From JAXFQS01 sp034178815 (GTDB lineage Bacteria; Verrucomicrobiota; Kiritimatiellia; RFP12; DVOR01), in NCBI GenBank assembly GCA_034178815.1, contig JAXFQS010000097.1:1-24542 (forward strand): a stretch of 24,542 nucleotides of DNA. Reading direction: 5' to 3'. The notes beneath the pieces are model-generated. The model ran no database searches. It saw only the letters and a list, made by a program, of their open reading frames with translations, and was not told where the DNA came from. How positions within the stretch are numbered: the first letter of the stretch is position 1; each line of letters begins with the position of its first letter. Positions 17,094-23,977 of this stretch are shown here, piece after piece. The translations under genes were made by a program, and so were the position numbers.

Positions 17094-18104
17094 CTAAGCG
17101 AGCTGGGAGAGGAAGCGAATGTCGTTCTCGTAGAGCCATCGGATGTCGGGAATGCCGTACTTAATCATTGCGATGCGCTCCACGCCCATACCGAATGCAT
17201 AGCCGTAGACATCAGACGGATAGCCGACGAATCCGTAGACATTGGGGTCGACCATGCCGGCACCCGCAATCTCGATCCAGCCGCTCTGCTTGCAAACTCT
17301 GCAGCCTTTTCCGTGGCAGACATGGCAGGTAAAGTCGACCTCGACGCTCGGTTCGGTAAAGGGGAAGAAGTGGGGACGGAAGCGGACGCCGGTCTGCGGT
17401 CCCATCATCTCACGGGCAAAGTAGGCAAGGGTCGATTTGAGGTCGGCAAGAGAGACCGGACGGGTATCGACATAGAGGCCTTCTATCTGGTGAAAATTGG
17501 CCGAATGGGTGGCATCGGTGGTGTCCCGGCGATAGCAGCGCCCGGGATTGATGATGCGCACCGGCGGCTTGTTGGTCAGCATCGTGCGGATCTGAACCGG
17601 GGATGTCTGAGTGCGCAACAATTTGTCATCATCCAGCCAAAAGGTATCGGACGGATCCATCGAAGGGTGATGAGCCGGGGTGTTGAGCGCGGTGAAGTTG
17701 TTGAACCTCGTCTCTATGTCTGGACCATCGGCCACGGTAAAGCCCAATCGGGCGAAGATTGCGGCGACTTCCTCTATGACCCGGGAGATGGGATGAATGG
17801 CACCGGCGAGCGGCCATTGTCCCGGCAGCGAGGCATCGAAGGGGGCCTTTTTCGGTTCGGAACCGGTGGCGGATTGCTTGGCTTTGAGGACGGATTCAAA
17901 CTCCGTCCGCCAGGCCTGTAGGAGTTTACCGAAGGCTGGGCGGTCGGCAGGAGGGATCTCCTTCATTTGGCGCACGAGGCCAGTGAGGACGCCATTGCGG
18001 CCGAGGGTTCGCGCCCGAAGTTGTTCGACGGCGGTGGGGCTGTCAGCGGCGGCGAGTTCGGCAAGCGTGGTGTTCTTGAGCTGTTCGACTTCCTGCAGGG
18101 TCAT
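17094..18104 (-). CDS. pheS: Phenylalanyl-tRNA synthetase alpha subunit
   Basis: Catalytic alpha subunit of phenylalanyl-tRNA synthetase, class II. From ATG 18104 it is 336 residues. An N-terminal helical coiled-coil (~1-90) binds tRNA. Class II motifs follow: NPGRCYRRDTTDATHSANFHQ (motif 2 region) and FGMGVERIAMIKYGIPDIR (motif 3). A CxxC-4-CxxC cluster (C260, C263, C268, C271) precedes GWIEIAGAGMVDPNVYGF, as in many bacterial PheS. I rejected the longer in-frame start at 18182 because that part lies across the terminator-like hairpin and lacks similarity; GGAAGA sits just before ATG 18104. It stands between rplT and pheT and is likely controlled by the attenuator at 18145-18174. Confidence 0.96.
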   Translation of the reverse strand: MTLQEVEQLKNTTLAELAAADSPTAVEQLRARTLGRNGVLTGLVRQMKEIPPADRPAFGKLLQAWRTEFESVLKAKQSATGSEPKKAPFDASLPGQWPLAGAIHPISRVIEEVAAIFARLGFTVADGPDIETRFNNFTALNTPAHHPSMDPSDTFWLDDDKLLRTQTSPVQIRTMLTNKPPVRIINPGRCYRRDTTDATHSANFHQIEGLYVDTRPVSLADLKSTLAYFAREMMGPQTGVRFRPHFFPFTEPSVEVDFTCHVCHGKGCRVCKQSGWIEIAGAGMVDPNVYGFVGYPSDVYGYAFGMGVERIAMIKYGIPDIRWLYENDIRFLSQLA

Positions 18105-18128
18105 GGCGTTTTCTTCCGGTATGCTGGT

Positions 18129-18174
18129 GGCGGAAAAGAACAAACGGCCATTCCCGTGTTTTCGGGAACAGCCG
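18129..18174 (-). terminator. Intrinsic terminator/attenuator between rplT and pheS
   Basis: In the minus-strand transcript, 18174-18163 pairs with 18156-18145 to give a 12-bp stem (CGGCUGUUCCCG with CGGGAAUGGCCG, including two adjacent G-U pairs) and a 6-base loop. It is followed at once by UUUGUUCUUUU, a U-rich tail. The hairpin lies between the rplT stop and the pheS start, about 40 bases before the pheS ATG, where a terminator would either separate pheST from the ribosomal-protein genes or act as a regulated attenuator. In E. coli, pheST is controlled at this same position by the pheM leader. No Phe-rich leader peptide ahead of the stem was found here. Confidence 0.7.
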
Positions 18175-18190
18175 CTTGACAATGCGCGTT

Positions 18191-18207
18191 TCCGGCTTTA
18201 AGCCAGA
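18191..18207 (-). promoter_or_regulatory. Hairpin with the rplT stop codon as its loop
   Basis: The transcript reads UCUGGCU-UAA-AGCCGGA: a 7-bp stem (one G-U) whose three-base loop is exactly the rplT stop codon. The 3' arm (AGCCG, 18197-18193) is also complementary to the foot of the downstream terminator (CGGCU, 18174-18170). The two hairpins could therefore exchange, as in classical attenuators. The alternative pairing is only 5 bp, so this is tentative. Confidence 0.4.
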
Positions 18208-18554
18208 GCGGCCTTGGCTTTCTCGACGAGGGTCTTGAAGCCTTCTGCGTCGTGAATGGCAATCTCGGAGAGCATCTTGCGGTTGACGACGATGCCAGCC
18301 TTGGTCAGCCCTTCGATGAAGCGGCTGTAGGTGATGCCCAAGGGGCGGACGGCGGCGCTGATGCGGACAATCCACAGGCGGCGGTAGTCGCGCTTCTTGA
18401 GTTTGCGGTGGATGGTGGCGAGCTGCTGGGCGCGATTGACGGCTTCGGTTGCCAGACGGAACTGTTTGCTGCGGGCACCGTAGAAGCCCTTGGCGAGCTG
18501 TAGACGGCGACGGCGGCGTTCTCTGGAGGCGGGGGCGTTGGTGGCTCTCGGCAT
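18198..18554 (-). CDS. rplT: 50S ribosomal protein L20
   Basis: L20 binds 23S rRNA early in large-subunit assembly and in several bacteria represses its own operon. The 118-residue length is standard. The N-terminus is highly basic (ASRERRRRRLQLAKGFYGAR), and the globular C-terminal half has LKKRDYRRLWIVRISAA and NRKMLSEIA, both typical of L20. The ribosome binding site AAGGAG overlaps the rpmI stop codon and is eight bases before the ATG, so rplT translation is closely linked to rpmI. The gene order rpmI-rplT-pheS-pheT is widely conserved. Confidence 0.98.
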   Translation of the reverse strand: MPRATNAPASRERRRRRLQLAKGFYGARSKQFRLATEAVNRAQQLATIHRKLKKRDYRRLWIVRISAAVRPLGITYSRFIEGLTKAGIVVNRKMLSEIAIHDAEGFKTLVEKAKAALA

Positions 18555-18566
18555 GGTAATTTCTCC

Positions 18567-18764
18567 TTAGTTGCCCTGAAGCATACGGGCGACCATTTTG
18601 AGGTTGCCTTCGTAGACAGTGGTGGTACCGCGCAGGTTGCGCTTGCGTCCACGGGGTTTGTAGCCGTTCAGGTGGGATTTGCCGGCCTGAGAGCGGAGCG
18701 CTTTGCCCGTGGCCGACATTTTGAACCGCTTGGTAGCGGCCTTTTTGGTCTTCATCTTTGGCAT
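18567..18764 (-). CDS. rpmI: 50S ribosomal protein L35
   Basis: Small basic large-subunit protein of 65 residues, the normal length. It begins MPKMKTKKAATKRFKMSATG and keeps the family pattern KSHLNGYKPRGRKRNLRG. GAGG lies seven bases before the ATG. It is the first gene of the operon here: no infC precedes it in this window, whereas infC-rpmI-rplT is the common order, so infC must be elsewhere. A sigma70-like promoter lies ~85 bp upstream. Confidence 0.97.
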   Translation of the reverse strand: MPKMKTKKAATKRFKMSATGKALRSQAGKSHLNGYKPRGRKRNLRGTTTVYEGNLKMVARMLQGN

Positions 18765-18850
18765 GATATGGCCTCTTGTGTGGATGTCCGGCGGCGCTGG
18801 CGGCAGTCAGCCTGAAAGCCGTTTCGAGCCGTGGCGGATAAGATTGGGAA

Positions 18851-18879
18851 AGGATAGCATAACGGCGGGGTTTTGTCCA
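18851..18879 (-). promoter_or_regulatory. Sigma70-like promoter of the rpmI-rplT-pheST operon
   Basis: On the minus strand the -35 is TGGACA (18874-18879, five of six consensus bases) and the -10 is TATCCT (18851-18856, four of six), with the ideal 17-bp spacer. Transcription would start near 18844, leaving a ~80-base GC-rich leader before rpmI that could host L20 autoregulation. I see no clear copy of a known L20 site. Confidence 0.65.
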
Positions 18880-18971
18880 CTCGAATCGTCGCGATGAGGG
18901 CAGGATTTTTGCAAGAGGGCTGGAAGGTGGTAGGCACCTTTGGGGCGTTGGGGTTGGAACCTTTCGCTGAC

Positions 18972-18999
18972 GGAGGTGGCAATCTATGACCAGACCTCC
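18972..18999 (+). promoter_or_regulatory. Hairpin enclosing a ribosome binding site and start codon
   Basis: GGAGGTGG at 18972-18979 can pair with CCA and CCTCC at 18991-18999 to give an 8-bp stem with a two-base bulge. The enclosed loop includes ATG 18986. If transcribed, this would hide the start signals of the short ORF that follows. No promoter was identified for it, so it may be only chance or a degenerate repeat element. Confidence 0.3.
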
Positions 19000-19072
19000 T
19001 GCCTACCCGCGGGAGGAATTGGTTCGTATCCGCATTGACGGGGGCTTGCTTGCCCGTAGAGGCGCCGATTGA
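18986..19072 (+). CDS. Possible 28-residue small protein
   Basis: ATG 18986 opens a 28-codon frame ending in TGA, with a strong GGAGG nine bases upstream. The peptide is basic (starts MTRPPAYPREELVRIRIDGG) with no membrane segment or recognised family. It lies wholly upstream of the metK promoter, so it would need its own transcript. The good ribosome binding site is the only positive evidence; it may equally be a remnant. Confidence 0.22.
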   Translation: MTRPPAYPREELVRIRIDGGLLARRGAD

Positions 19073-19096
19073 AGTGCGAACGGCGAGTGGTTTTGC

Positions 19097-19124
19097 TTGC
19101 TATCGGTTTATAATAAGGTATAAT
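19097..19124 (+). promoter_or_regulatory. metK promoter with two TATAAT boxes
   Basis: Two perfect TATAAT hexamers lie ten bases apart at 19109-19114 and 19119-19124. The second has TTGCTA at 19097-19102 as a -35 element (four of six, 16-bp spacer). The first has no good -35 element. Transcription would start near 19131, giving a ~130-base untranslated leader before metK. Confidence 0.7.
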
Positions 19125-19191
19125 GGATGGACGGCTCTTGAACCAGATGTCGACGAAGTTGGTTGACGCAGCATAGCAAAGATGGCCTCTA

Positions 19192-19263
19192 CCGCCTGTC
19201 CGGCGGGGCGCGGGTCCGTGTTGCGTCCTTCGCCGCAAAGGGAGCCGCGAAGGTCTACCCGAA
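19192..19263 (+). ncRNA. Structured metK-ahcY leader, candidate cis-regulatory RNA
   Basis: Three stems are visible: CCGCC/GGCGG (19192-19196 with 19202-19206); CGGGT/ACCCG (19211-19215 with 19257-19261); and, nested inside the second, CCTTCGC/GCGAAGG (19227-19233 with 19247-19253, 13-base loop). The best ribosome binding site, AAGG at 19250-19253, ten bases before the metK ATG, is fully inside the inner stem. The outer stem ends two bases before the ATG. Such masking is typical of translational riboswitches. metK leaders elsewhere carry SAM-sensing RNAs (S-MK box, SAM/SAH, SAM-VI), and SAM-Chlorobi RNA precedes metK-ahcY in Chlorobi. This leader does not obviously match the SAM-I or SAH consensus as I recall them. 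Confidence 0.45.
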
Positions 19264-20442
19264 ATGAGCAAACTCCCCACCCGCCATGTCTTCTCCTGCG
19301 AGTCCGTCAGCGAAGGACATCCCGACAAAGTCGCCGACCAGATTTCAGATGCCGTGCTCGACGCCTGCCTCGACCTCGACCCTAAGGCGCATGTTGCCTG
19401 CGAAACCGCCTGCGGCCCAAACCTCGTCGTCAACCTTGGCGAAATCAGCGGCAAAGGTTGCGAGAAACTCGACACCAAATCCATTGCCGCCGAAGTCATC
19501 AAAGAGATTGGCTACGACCGCCCCGAAGAGGGGTTCAGTTACGACACCTTCAACTACCTCTCCGCCCTGCACAACCAGTCGCCAGACATTGCCCAGGGCG
19601 TCAATCGCGGCAAGCCCGAACTTCAAGGCGCCGGCGACCAGGGAATGATGTTCGGCTACGCAACCGACGAAACTCCCGAGTTTATGCCCGCCCCGCTCGT
19701 CTGGTCGCACAAACTCCTTGAGCGCTTGGCCAAGCTCCGCAAGAAGGGTGACATCGACTACCTCCGCCCCGATGCCAAGGCCCAGATCGGAGTGCTCTAC
19801 GAGAACGGGAAGCCCGTCGCCATTGAGAGCATCGTCATCTCCCATCAAACACTTGATGTCCCCCTCGACCGCATCCGCCAAGACCTCGTCGGCGTTGCTT
19901 ACGACACCCTCCCCAAGAAGATGCTCGGGGCAAACACCAAGTTCTATGTCAACCCCACGGGCAAGTTCGTCGTCGGCGGTCCCTGCGGCGATTCCGGCGT
20001 CACCGGGCGCAAAATTATCGTCGACACCTACGGCGGCGTCGGGGCCCACGGCGGCGGCGCATTCTCCGGCAAAGACCCCTCCAAAGTAGACCGGAGCGCC
20101 GCCTACTACGCCCGCTATGTCGCCAAGAACATCGTCGCCGCCAAACTCGCCTCCAAGTGCGAAATCCAAGTGGCCTACGCCATCGGCGTCGCCAAACCCC
20201 TCTCCATCAACATCTCCACCTGCGGCACCGGGAAATTGCCCGACGAACAACTCGCCGAAGCCATCCTCAAAAGCGGACTCTTTGACTTCCGCCCTGCCAT
20301 GATTATCCAATCGCTCGGCCTCCTCGAACGCACAGGCTGGCGCTACCGCCAAACCTGCAACTACGGCCACTTCGGGAGAAAAATATTCCCCTGGGAAAAG
20401 ACCGACAAAGCCGACGCGCTCAAAGAACTCCTCCCCCGCTAA
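19264..20442 (+). CDS. metK: S-adenosylmethionine synthetase
   Basis: Makes S-adenosylmethionine from ATP and methionine, in the cytoplasm. The 392-residue length is normal for the family. Signatures: GHPDK at 18-22 (ATP/Mg site), GAGDQGMMFGYA from 122, and GGGAFSGKD at 263-271 (phosphate loop). It begins with the usual FSCESVSEGHPDK block. It is the first gene of a plus-strand run metK-ahcY-ligase-comF and lies behind a tandem-TATAAT promoter and a structured leader, so supply of the methyl donor is likely tuned at the RNA level. The wobble position is strongly C-biased, in line with high expression. The long open frame on the opposite strand is a codon-bias shadow. Confidence 0.97.
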   Translation: MSKLPTRHVFSCESVSEGHPDKVADQISDAVLDACLDLDPKAHVACETACGPNLVVNLGEISGKGCEKLDTKSIAAEVIKEIGYDRPEEGFSYDTFNYLSALHNQSPDIAQGVNRGKPELQGAGDQGMMFGYATDETPEFMPAPLVWSHKLLERLAKLRKKGDIDYLRPDAKAQIGVLYENGKPVAIESIVISHQTLDVPLDRIRQDLVGVAYDTLPKKMLGANTKFYVNPTGKFVVGGPCGDSGVTGRKIIVDTYGGVGAHGGGAFSGKDPSKVDRSAAYYARYVAKNIVAAKLASKCEIQVAYAIGVAKPLSINISTCGTGKLPDEQLAEAILKSGLFDFRPAMIIQSLGLLERTGWRYRQTCNYGHFGRKIFPWEKTDKADALKELLPR

Positions 20443-20455
20443 AGCCACCAGCCCT

Positions 20456-21856
20456 ATGCACAATTTCCAAGTCAAAGACATCACACTCGCCCCCCTTGGT
20501 CGCAAACTCATTGACATCGCCGAGAAGGAAATGCCCGGACTGATGGCCACCCGCGCCAAGTACGGACCAGGCCAGCCCTTGAAAGGTGCCCGCATCACCG
20601 GTTCACTTCACATGACCGTCGAAACGGCCGTGCTCATCGAGACCTTGCAGGCACTTGGCGCATCCATCCGTTGGGCATCCTGCAACATCTTCTCGACCAA
20701 CGACGCCGCCGCTGCCGCAGTAGCAGACAAGGGCACGGCCGTCTTCGCCTGGAAGGGAGAAACGCTAGAGGACTACTGGGATTGCACCGCACGGGCGCTG
20801 GTCTGGGAAGACGGCCGCGGCCCCGATCTCATCGTTGACGACGGGGGCGATGCCACTCTCTTTCTCCACCTTGGATACCAAGCCGAAACCGAAGGAGCAG
20901 CCTTCCTCGACCAGCCGTCCGAAAGCGAGGAAGAGGCCATTCTCAAAGCACAAATCAAGCGTACGCTGACCCAACATCCGGGCTATTTCAAGCAGGCCAT
21001 TGCTTCCTGCAGGGGCGTTTCCGAGGAGACCACGACAGGTGTCCACCGGCTCTACCGGCTTGAAGCCGAAGGCAAACTTCTCCTGCCGGCAATCAATGTC
21101 AACGATTCCGTCACCAAGTCCAAATTCGACAATATCTACGGGTGCCGCGAATCCCTCGTCGATGGTATCAAGCGTGCGATGGATGTGATGGTGGCGGGCA
21201 AGCTCGCTTTTGTCTGCGGATATGGCGATGTTGGGAAGGGGTGTGCCGAATCGATGCGCAACGCTCATGCGCAGGTGTGGGTCTCGGAAGCGGATCCCAT
21301 TTGCGCGCTCCAAGCCTGTATGGCGGGGTATAAGGTTGCCACCGTGGAGGATGCTTTGCCATATGCAAACATCTTTGTGACGGCAACGGGGAACTGCCAT
21401 GTCATCACAGCCGAGCATATGAGCCGGATGCGCGACCAGGCCATCGTCTGCAATATCGGCCATTTCGACAATGAGATAGAGGTGGCCCGTCTCAAAGCTT
21501 GGCCTGGGGTCGTGCACACTAACATCAAGCCGCAGGTGGATAAGTATACTTTTCCCGACGGTCATTCCATCTACTTGCTGGCTGAGGGGCGGCTGGTCAA
21601 CTTGGGCTGCGCCACGGGACACCCCTCGTTTGTCATGTCGAATTCTTTCACGAACCAAACGCTTGCGCAGATTCGGCTTTGGCAAGAACGGCATTCGATT
21701 GCCGTTCACCGTCTGCCCAAGAGTCTGGACGAGGAGGTGGCGCGTCTGCACCTTGGTCAACTGGGTGCGAAGTTGACGGTTTTGACCCAGGAGCAGGCTG
21801 ACTATATCGGTGTCAAGCCCGAAGGTCCTTTCAAGCCTGACCACTACCGATACTAG
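20456..21856 (+). CDS. ahcY: Adenosylhomocysteinase (S-adenosylhomocysteine hydrolase)
   Basis: Splits S-adenosylhomocysteine to adenosine and homocysteine with bound NAD, relieving product inhibition of methyltransferases. Length is 466 residues, including the bacterial insertion around 150-190. Visible features: TGSLHMTVETAVLIETL at the N-terminal substrate domain, DDGGDAT, the NAD-binding motif GYGDVGKG at 255-262, and the invariant C-terminus KPDHYRY that reaches the partner subunit. It lies 13 bp after metK and thus joins SAM production to SAH removal. No Shine-Dalgarno sequence is evident. Wobble usage changes midway: C-ending codons fall from about half in the first 100 codons to about a third from ~21180 onward. 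Confidence 0.97.
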   Translation: MHNFQVKDITLAPLGRKLIDIAEKEMPGLMATRAKYGPGQPLKGARITGSLHMTVETAVLIETLQALGASIRWASCNIFSTNDAAAAAVADKGTAVFAWKGETLEDYWDCTARALVWEDGRGPDLIVDDGGDATLFLHLGYQAETEGAAFLDQPSESEEEAILKAQIKRTLTQHPGYFKQAIASCRGVSEETTTGVHRLYRLEAEGKLLLPAINVNDSVTKSKFDNIYGCRESLVDGIKRAMDVMVAGKLAFVCGYGDVGKGCAESMRNAHAQVWVSEADPICALQACMAGYKVATVEDALPYANIFVTATGNCHVITAEHMSRMRDQAIVCNIGHFDNEIEVARLKAWPGVVHTNIKPQVDKYTFPDGHSIYLLAEGRLVNLGCATGHPSFVMSNSFTNQTLAQIRLWQERHSIAVHRLPKSLDEEVARLHLGQLGAKLTVLTQEQADYIGVKPEGPFKPDHYRY

Positions 21857-21868
21857 GTGGAGATGCCT

Positions 21869-23317
21869 ATGAAGTGGTTTCTCAACAATCTCGTCCTGGT
21901 TCATGTCTTGGCCATCTTTCTGCTCTATTCCTTCTTGGGCGGAGGCACGCGAGGCGAATGGTTGAAGCTCTGGGCTCCGTGGCTGACGCTCGCGACGCTT
22001 CAGGCGCTGATGCTCTTTCCTCAGCAGAAGAAGAGCGAAAACCTTTTCCAGGCGCGGCTTCGGGCATGGACGGGATTCTTCCGCGATCCGCTTCTCTGGC
22101 TCACGCTCGGGCTTGCACTTCTGCTCGGGGTTCAGGCGCTCAACGGCCCCCGCCAGTTGGTCTACCTCAAGGAGACGCTCTCGTGGATTTACTCCGCGCC
22201 GCCGGTCTCTTGGCTACCCGGTTGCGTGAATCCATCCGAGGCGGCCTGCGTCCTCTGGTGGTTTGCGCCCGTACTCGCCGCCGTACTAGCGGCCAAGCAT
22301 GGGCTGCTCAAGCGCTCCAAGCGTCTGTTGCTTGAACTGATGTGCTGGTCGGCGGGCGTGCTCTCCCTTCTGGGGATTGTGCAGTATATCAACGGCTCCT
22401 CCTTTCTGCACGGTTCCCTGAAACTTCCGAGCCACTTCTTCGCCTCTTTCGGCTACCCCAACTTCGCCGCCGCCTACTTCGTGCTGGCGACAATCATCTG
22501 CATCGGAATCGCCATCTGGTACCGCGATAATGATCGGGACGAGCGAGCCTACCAGCGCAACACCATCCTCATTCCGCTTCTGTCCAACGCCATCGGGGCC
22601 TCCCTCTCGCTCTCGCGCGCCGGCATCCTCTTTCTCGCCTTGACCATCCTAATCCTCGGCGGATACTTCCTGCTTCGCTCGTGGAAGCGCCTCGGGAGGG
22701 GCTCCCGGTACAAAGTCTACGCCATCGTCATCGCACTGATCCTCATTCTCGTTTCACTCTGCGGCAGCGCTCATAGGAACCCCACGATCGAAGAGATACG
22801 CACCACCGACTGGCAGTCGTTCTTTTCTCAGCGCATGACTGGTAACTACCAAGTCCAGTGCGCCCTTGATATGTGGCAGGACTATAGATTCTTTGGTTGC
22901 GGCGGATGGGGCTACCCCCACCTCGCCTACCAATACCTTCCCCAAGCAGAGTGGAAACGATTGCGCGCCACCGGACAGGCCAACGTCCACAACGACGCCG
23001 TGCAGTTCCTCTGCGAACACGGCATTGTCGGCCTAGGGCTGATGCTCGCCATCCTCGCCGGACTCCTCATTCCAATGACCCGCGCCTGGTGGCGATCCGC
23101 CAACCAGACCGACACCACCGCCATTCGCGCCATTCCCTGGGCATTCCGCTTCAACGCGGTGAGCACCGCTATGCTTTGGGCAACAACCATCATCCTAATC
23201 CACAGCACCTTCGATATTCCCTTCCGGAGCCCAGCCGTCCTGATGCTCTACCTCGCCGGACTCGTCCTCGCTCAAGGCTATGACATCAAGCGCTACGTCA
23301 ACGAATCCGTACACTGA
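21869..23317 (+). CDS. O-antigen ligase / polymerase-like membrane protein (Wzy_C family)
   Basis: Polytopic inner-membrane protein of 482 residues with about ten or more hydrophobic segments. The large external loop (~310-385) before the last membrane segments contains GGWGYPHLAYQYLPQ and then NVHNDAVQFLCEHGIVGLG, with H374 in the position of the conserved His of WaaL-type ligases. Such proteins join or polymerise surface glycans on undecaprenyl-phosphate in the periplasm. Whether this one ligates O-antigen, polymerises it or glycosylates protein cannot be told from sequence. I start at ATG 21869, six bases after GGAG; upstream in-frame GTG 21857 and ATG 21863 lack spacing for that site. It lies 12 bp after ahcY and overlaps comF by 38 bp. 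Wobble C rises from ~34% near the 5' end to ~59% near the 3' end. Confidence 0.85.
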   Translation: MKWFLNNLVLVHVLAIFLLYSFLGGGTRGEWLKLWAPWLTLATLQALMLFPQQKKSENLFQARLRAWTGFFRDPLLWLTLGLALLLGVQALNGPRQLVYLKETLSWIYSAPPVSWLPGCVNPSEAACVLWWFAPVLAAVLAAKHGLLKRSKRLLLELMCWSAGVLSLLGIVQYINGSSFLHGSLKLPSHFFASFGYPNFAAAYFVLATIICIGIAIWYRDNDRDERAYQRNTILIPLLSNAIGASLSLSRAGILFLALTILILGGYFLLRSWKRLGRGSRYKVYAIVIALILILVSLCGSAHRNPTIEEIRTTDWQSFFSQRMTGNYQVQCALDMWQDYRFFGCGGWGYPHLAYQYLPQAEWKRLRATGQANVHNDAVQFLCEHGIVGLGLMLAILAGLLIPMTRAWWRSANQTDTTAIRAIPWAFRFNAVSTAMLWATTIILIHSTFDIPFRSPAVLMLYLAGLVLAQGYDIKRYVNESVH

Positions 23318-23960
23318 CCCGCCCCGCCCCGCGAGCCGCATCCGACGCCTCCTCGCCTGCCTTCTTACCTATCTCTTCCCCCGCACCTGCCCACTCTGCG
23401 GACGCGAAAGCGACCGTGCGAACTCTCACATCTGCACCCACTGCGCCATCAAACTCATCCCAGCCCGGCACCCCTGCTCCGCCCTACGCATGACCCCCGC
23501 CGCCCGCACACTCGTCCACCTCCTCAAATACCGCAATGCCCCAGAACTCGCCGACGAACTCGGCGAACTCATGTGGCCCAAACTCCAACTCCTGCTCGAA
23601 GAACGCCCCATCGACCTCATCATCCCCGTTCCGCTCCACCCAAAGCGTCTCCGCCAGCGAGGCTACAACCAATCCCAACTCCTCGCCGAAGCCCTTACCC
23701 GACGCTCCGGCATTCCCACCGACACCACACTCTGCAAACGCATCGTCGCCACCAAGACACAGACCAACCTTACCCGCGCAGCCCGAGCCCGCAATACCCA
23801 AGGCGCCTTCCGAGCCATCCCCTCGCCACGCCTTCAAGGCACCCGAGTCCTCCTCGTCGACGATGTCATCACAACCGGCGCCACCACCGCCAACTGCGCG
23901 ATCGCCCTCAAAAAAGCCGGAGCAAAGAAAGTCTACCCATTCTCTCTCCTCCACGCCTAG
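23280..23960 (+). CDS. comF: ComF family phosphoribosyltransferase-like protein
   Basis: ComF proteins act in natural transformation, at uptake or processing of single-stranded DNA on the cytoplasmic side. Their homologues are also widespread in non-competent bacteria. Length is 226 residues. An N-terminal zinc finger holds C37, C40, C52 and C55 (CPLCG then CTHC). The phosphoribosyltransferase fold follows, with PVPLHPKRLRQRGYNQSQLLA, the RARNTQGAF motif, and the PRPP loop VLLVDDVITTGATT at 190-203. The ATG at 23280 lies 38 bp inside the ligase gene. It converges on a truncated glycosyltransferase with 17 bp between stops. No other competence genes are present in the window. Confidence 0.92.
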   Translation: MTSSATSTNPYTDPPRPASRIRRLLACLLTYLFPRTCPLCGRESDRANSHICTHCAIKLIPARHPCSALRMTPAARTLVHLLKYRNAPELADELGELMWPKLQLLLEERPIDLIIPVPLHPKRLRQRGYNQSQLLAEALTRRSGIPTDTTLCKRIVATKTQTNLTRAARARNTQGAFRAIPSPRLQGTRVLLVDDVITTGATTANCAIALKKAGAKKVYPFSLLHA

Positions 23961-23977
23961 ACACCAGCCTAGAGCCT

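Larger units (their letters stand above)
18765..19263. other. Divergent rpmI / metK intergenic region
   Basis: A 499-bp gap between the divergent rpmI and metK genes. It holds the rpmI promoter and its ~80-base leader, a possible 28-codon ORF inside a hairpin (18972-19072), a stem-prone stretch (GGGC and GCCC arms around 19041-19057), the metK promoter, and a ~130-base structured metK leader. Listed parts have their own entries. No infC, tRNA or other full gene is present. Confidence 0.7.

Noticed and set aside
15917..17164. Long plus-strand open frame (415 codons) opposite pheT
   Set aside because: It lies wholly antisense to an unmistakable pheT and has no recognisable domain; codon bias opens the complementary frame.
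18105..18182. N-terminal extension of PheS and a hidden Phe-rich leader peptide
   Set aside because: The extension runs through the terminator stem; its Phe codons lie after the hairpin, in the U-tail, so they could not act as a classical attenuation leader.
18105..18197. T-box riboswitch before pheS
   Set aside because: The spacer between rplT and pheS is under 100 bases and has no room for the stem I and antiterminator bulge architecture.
19131..19263. Known SAM-I or SAH riboswitch before metK
   Set aside because: I could not find the conserved core sequences of these classes by eye, so I did not assign a known class.
19345..20598. Minus-strand open frame of 417 codons opposite metK
   Set aside because: It is composed of Gly/Val/Ala/Asp-rich sequence expected from the complement of C-ending codons, and metK is certain.
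20765..21904. Minus-strand open frame of 379 codons opposite ahcY
   Set aside because: Antisense shadow of ahcY with no domain or ribosome binding evidence.
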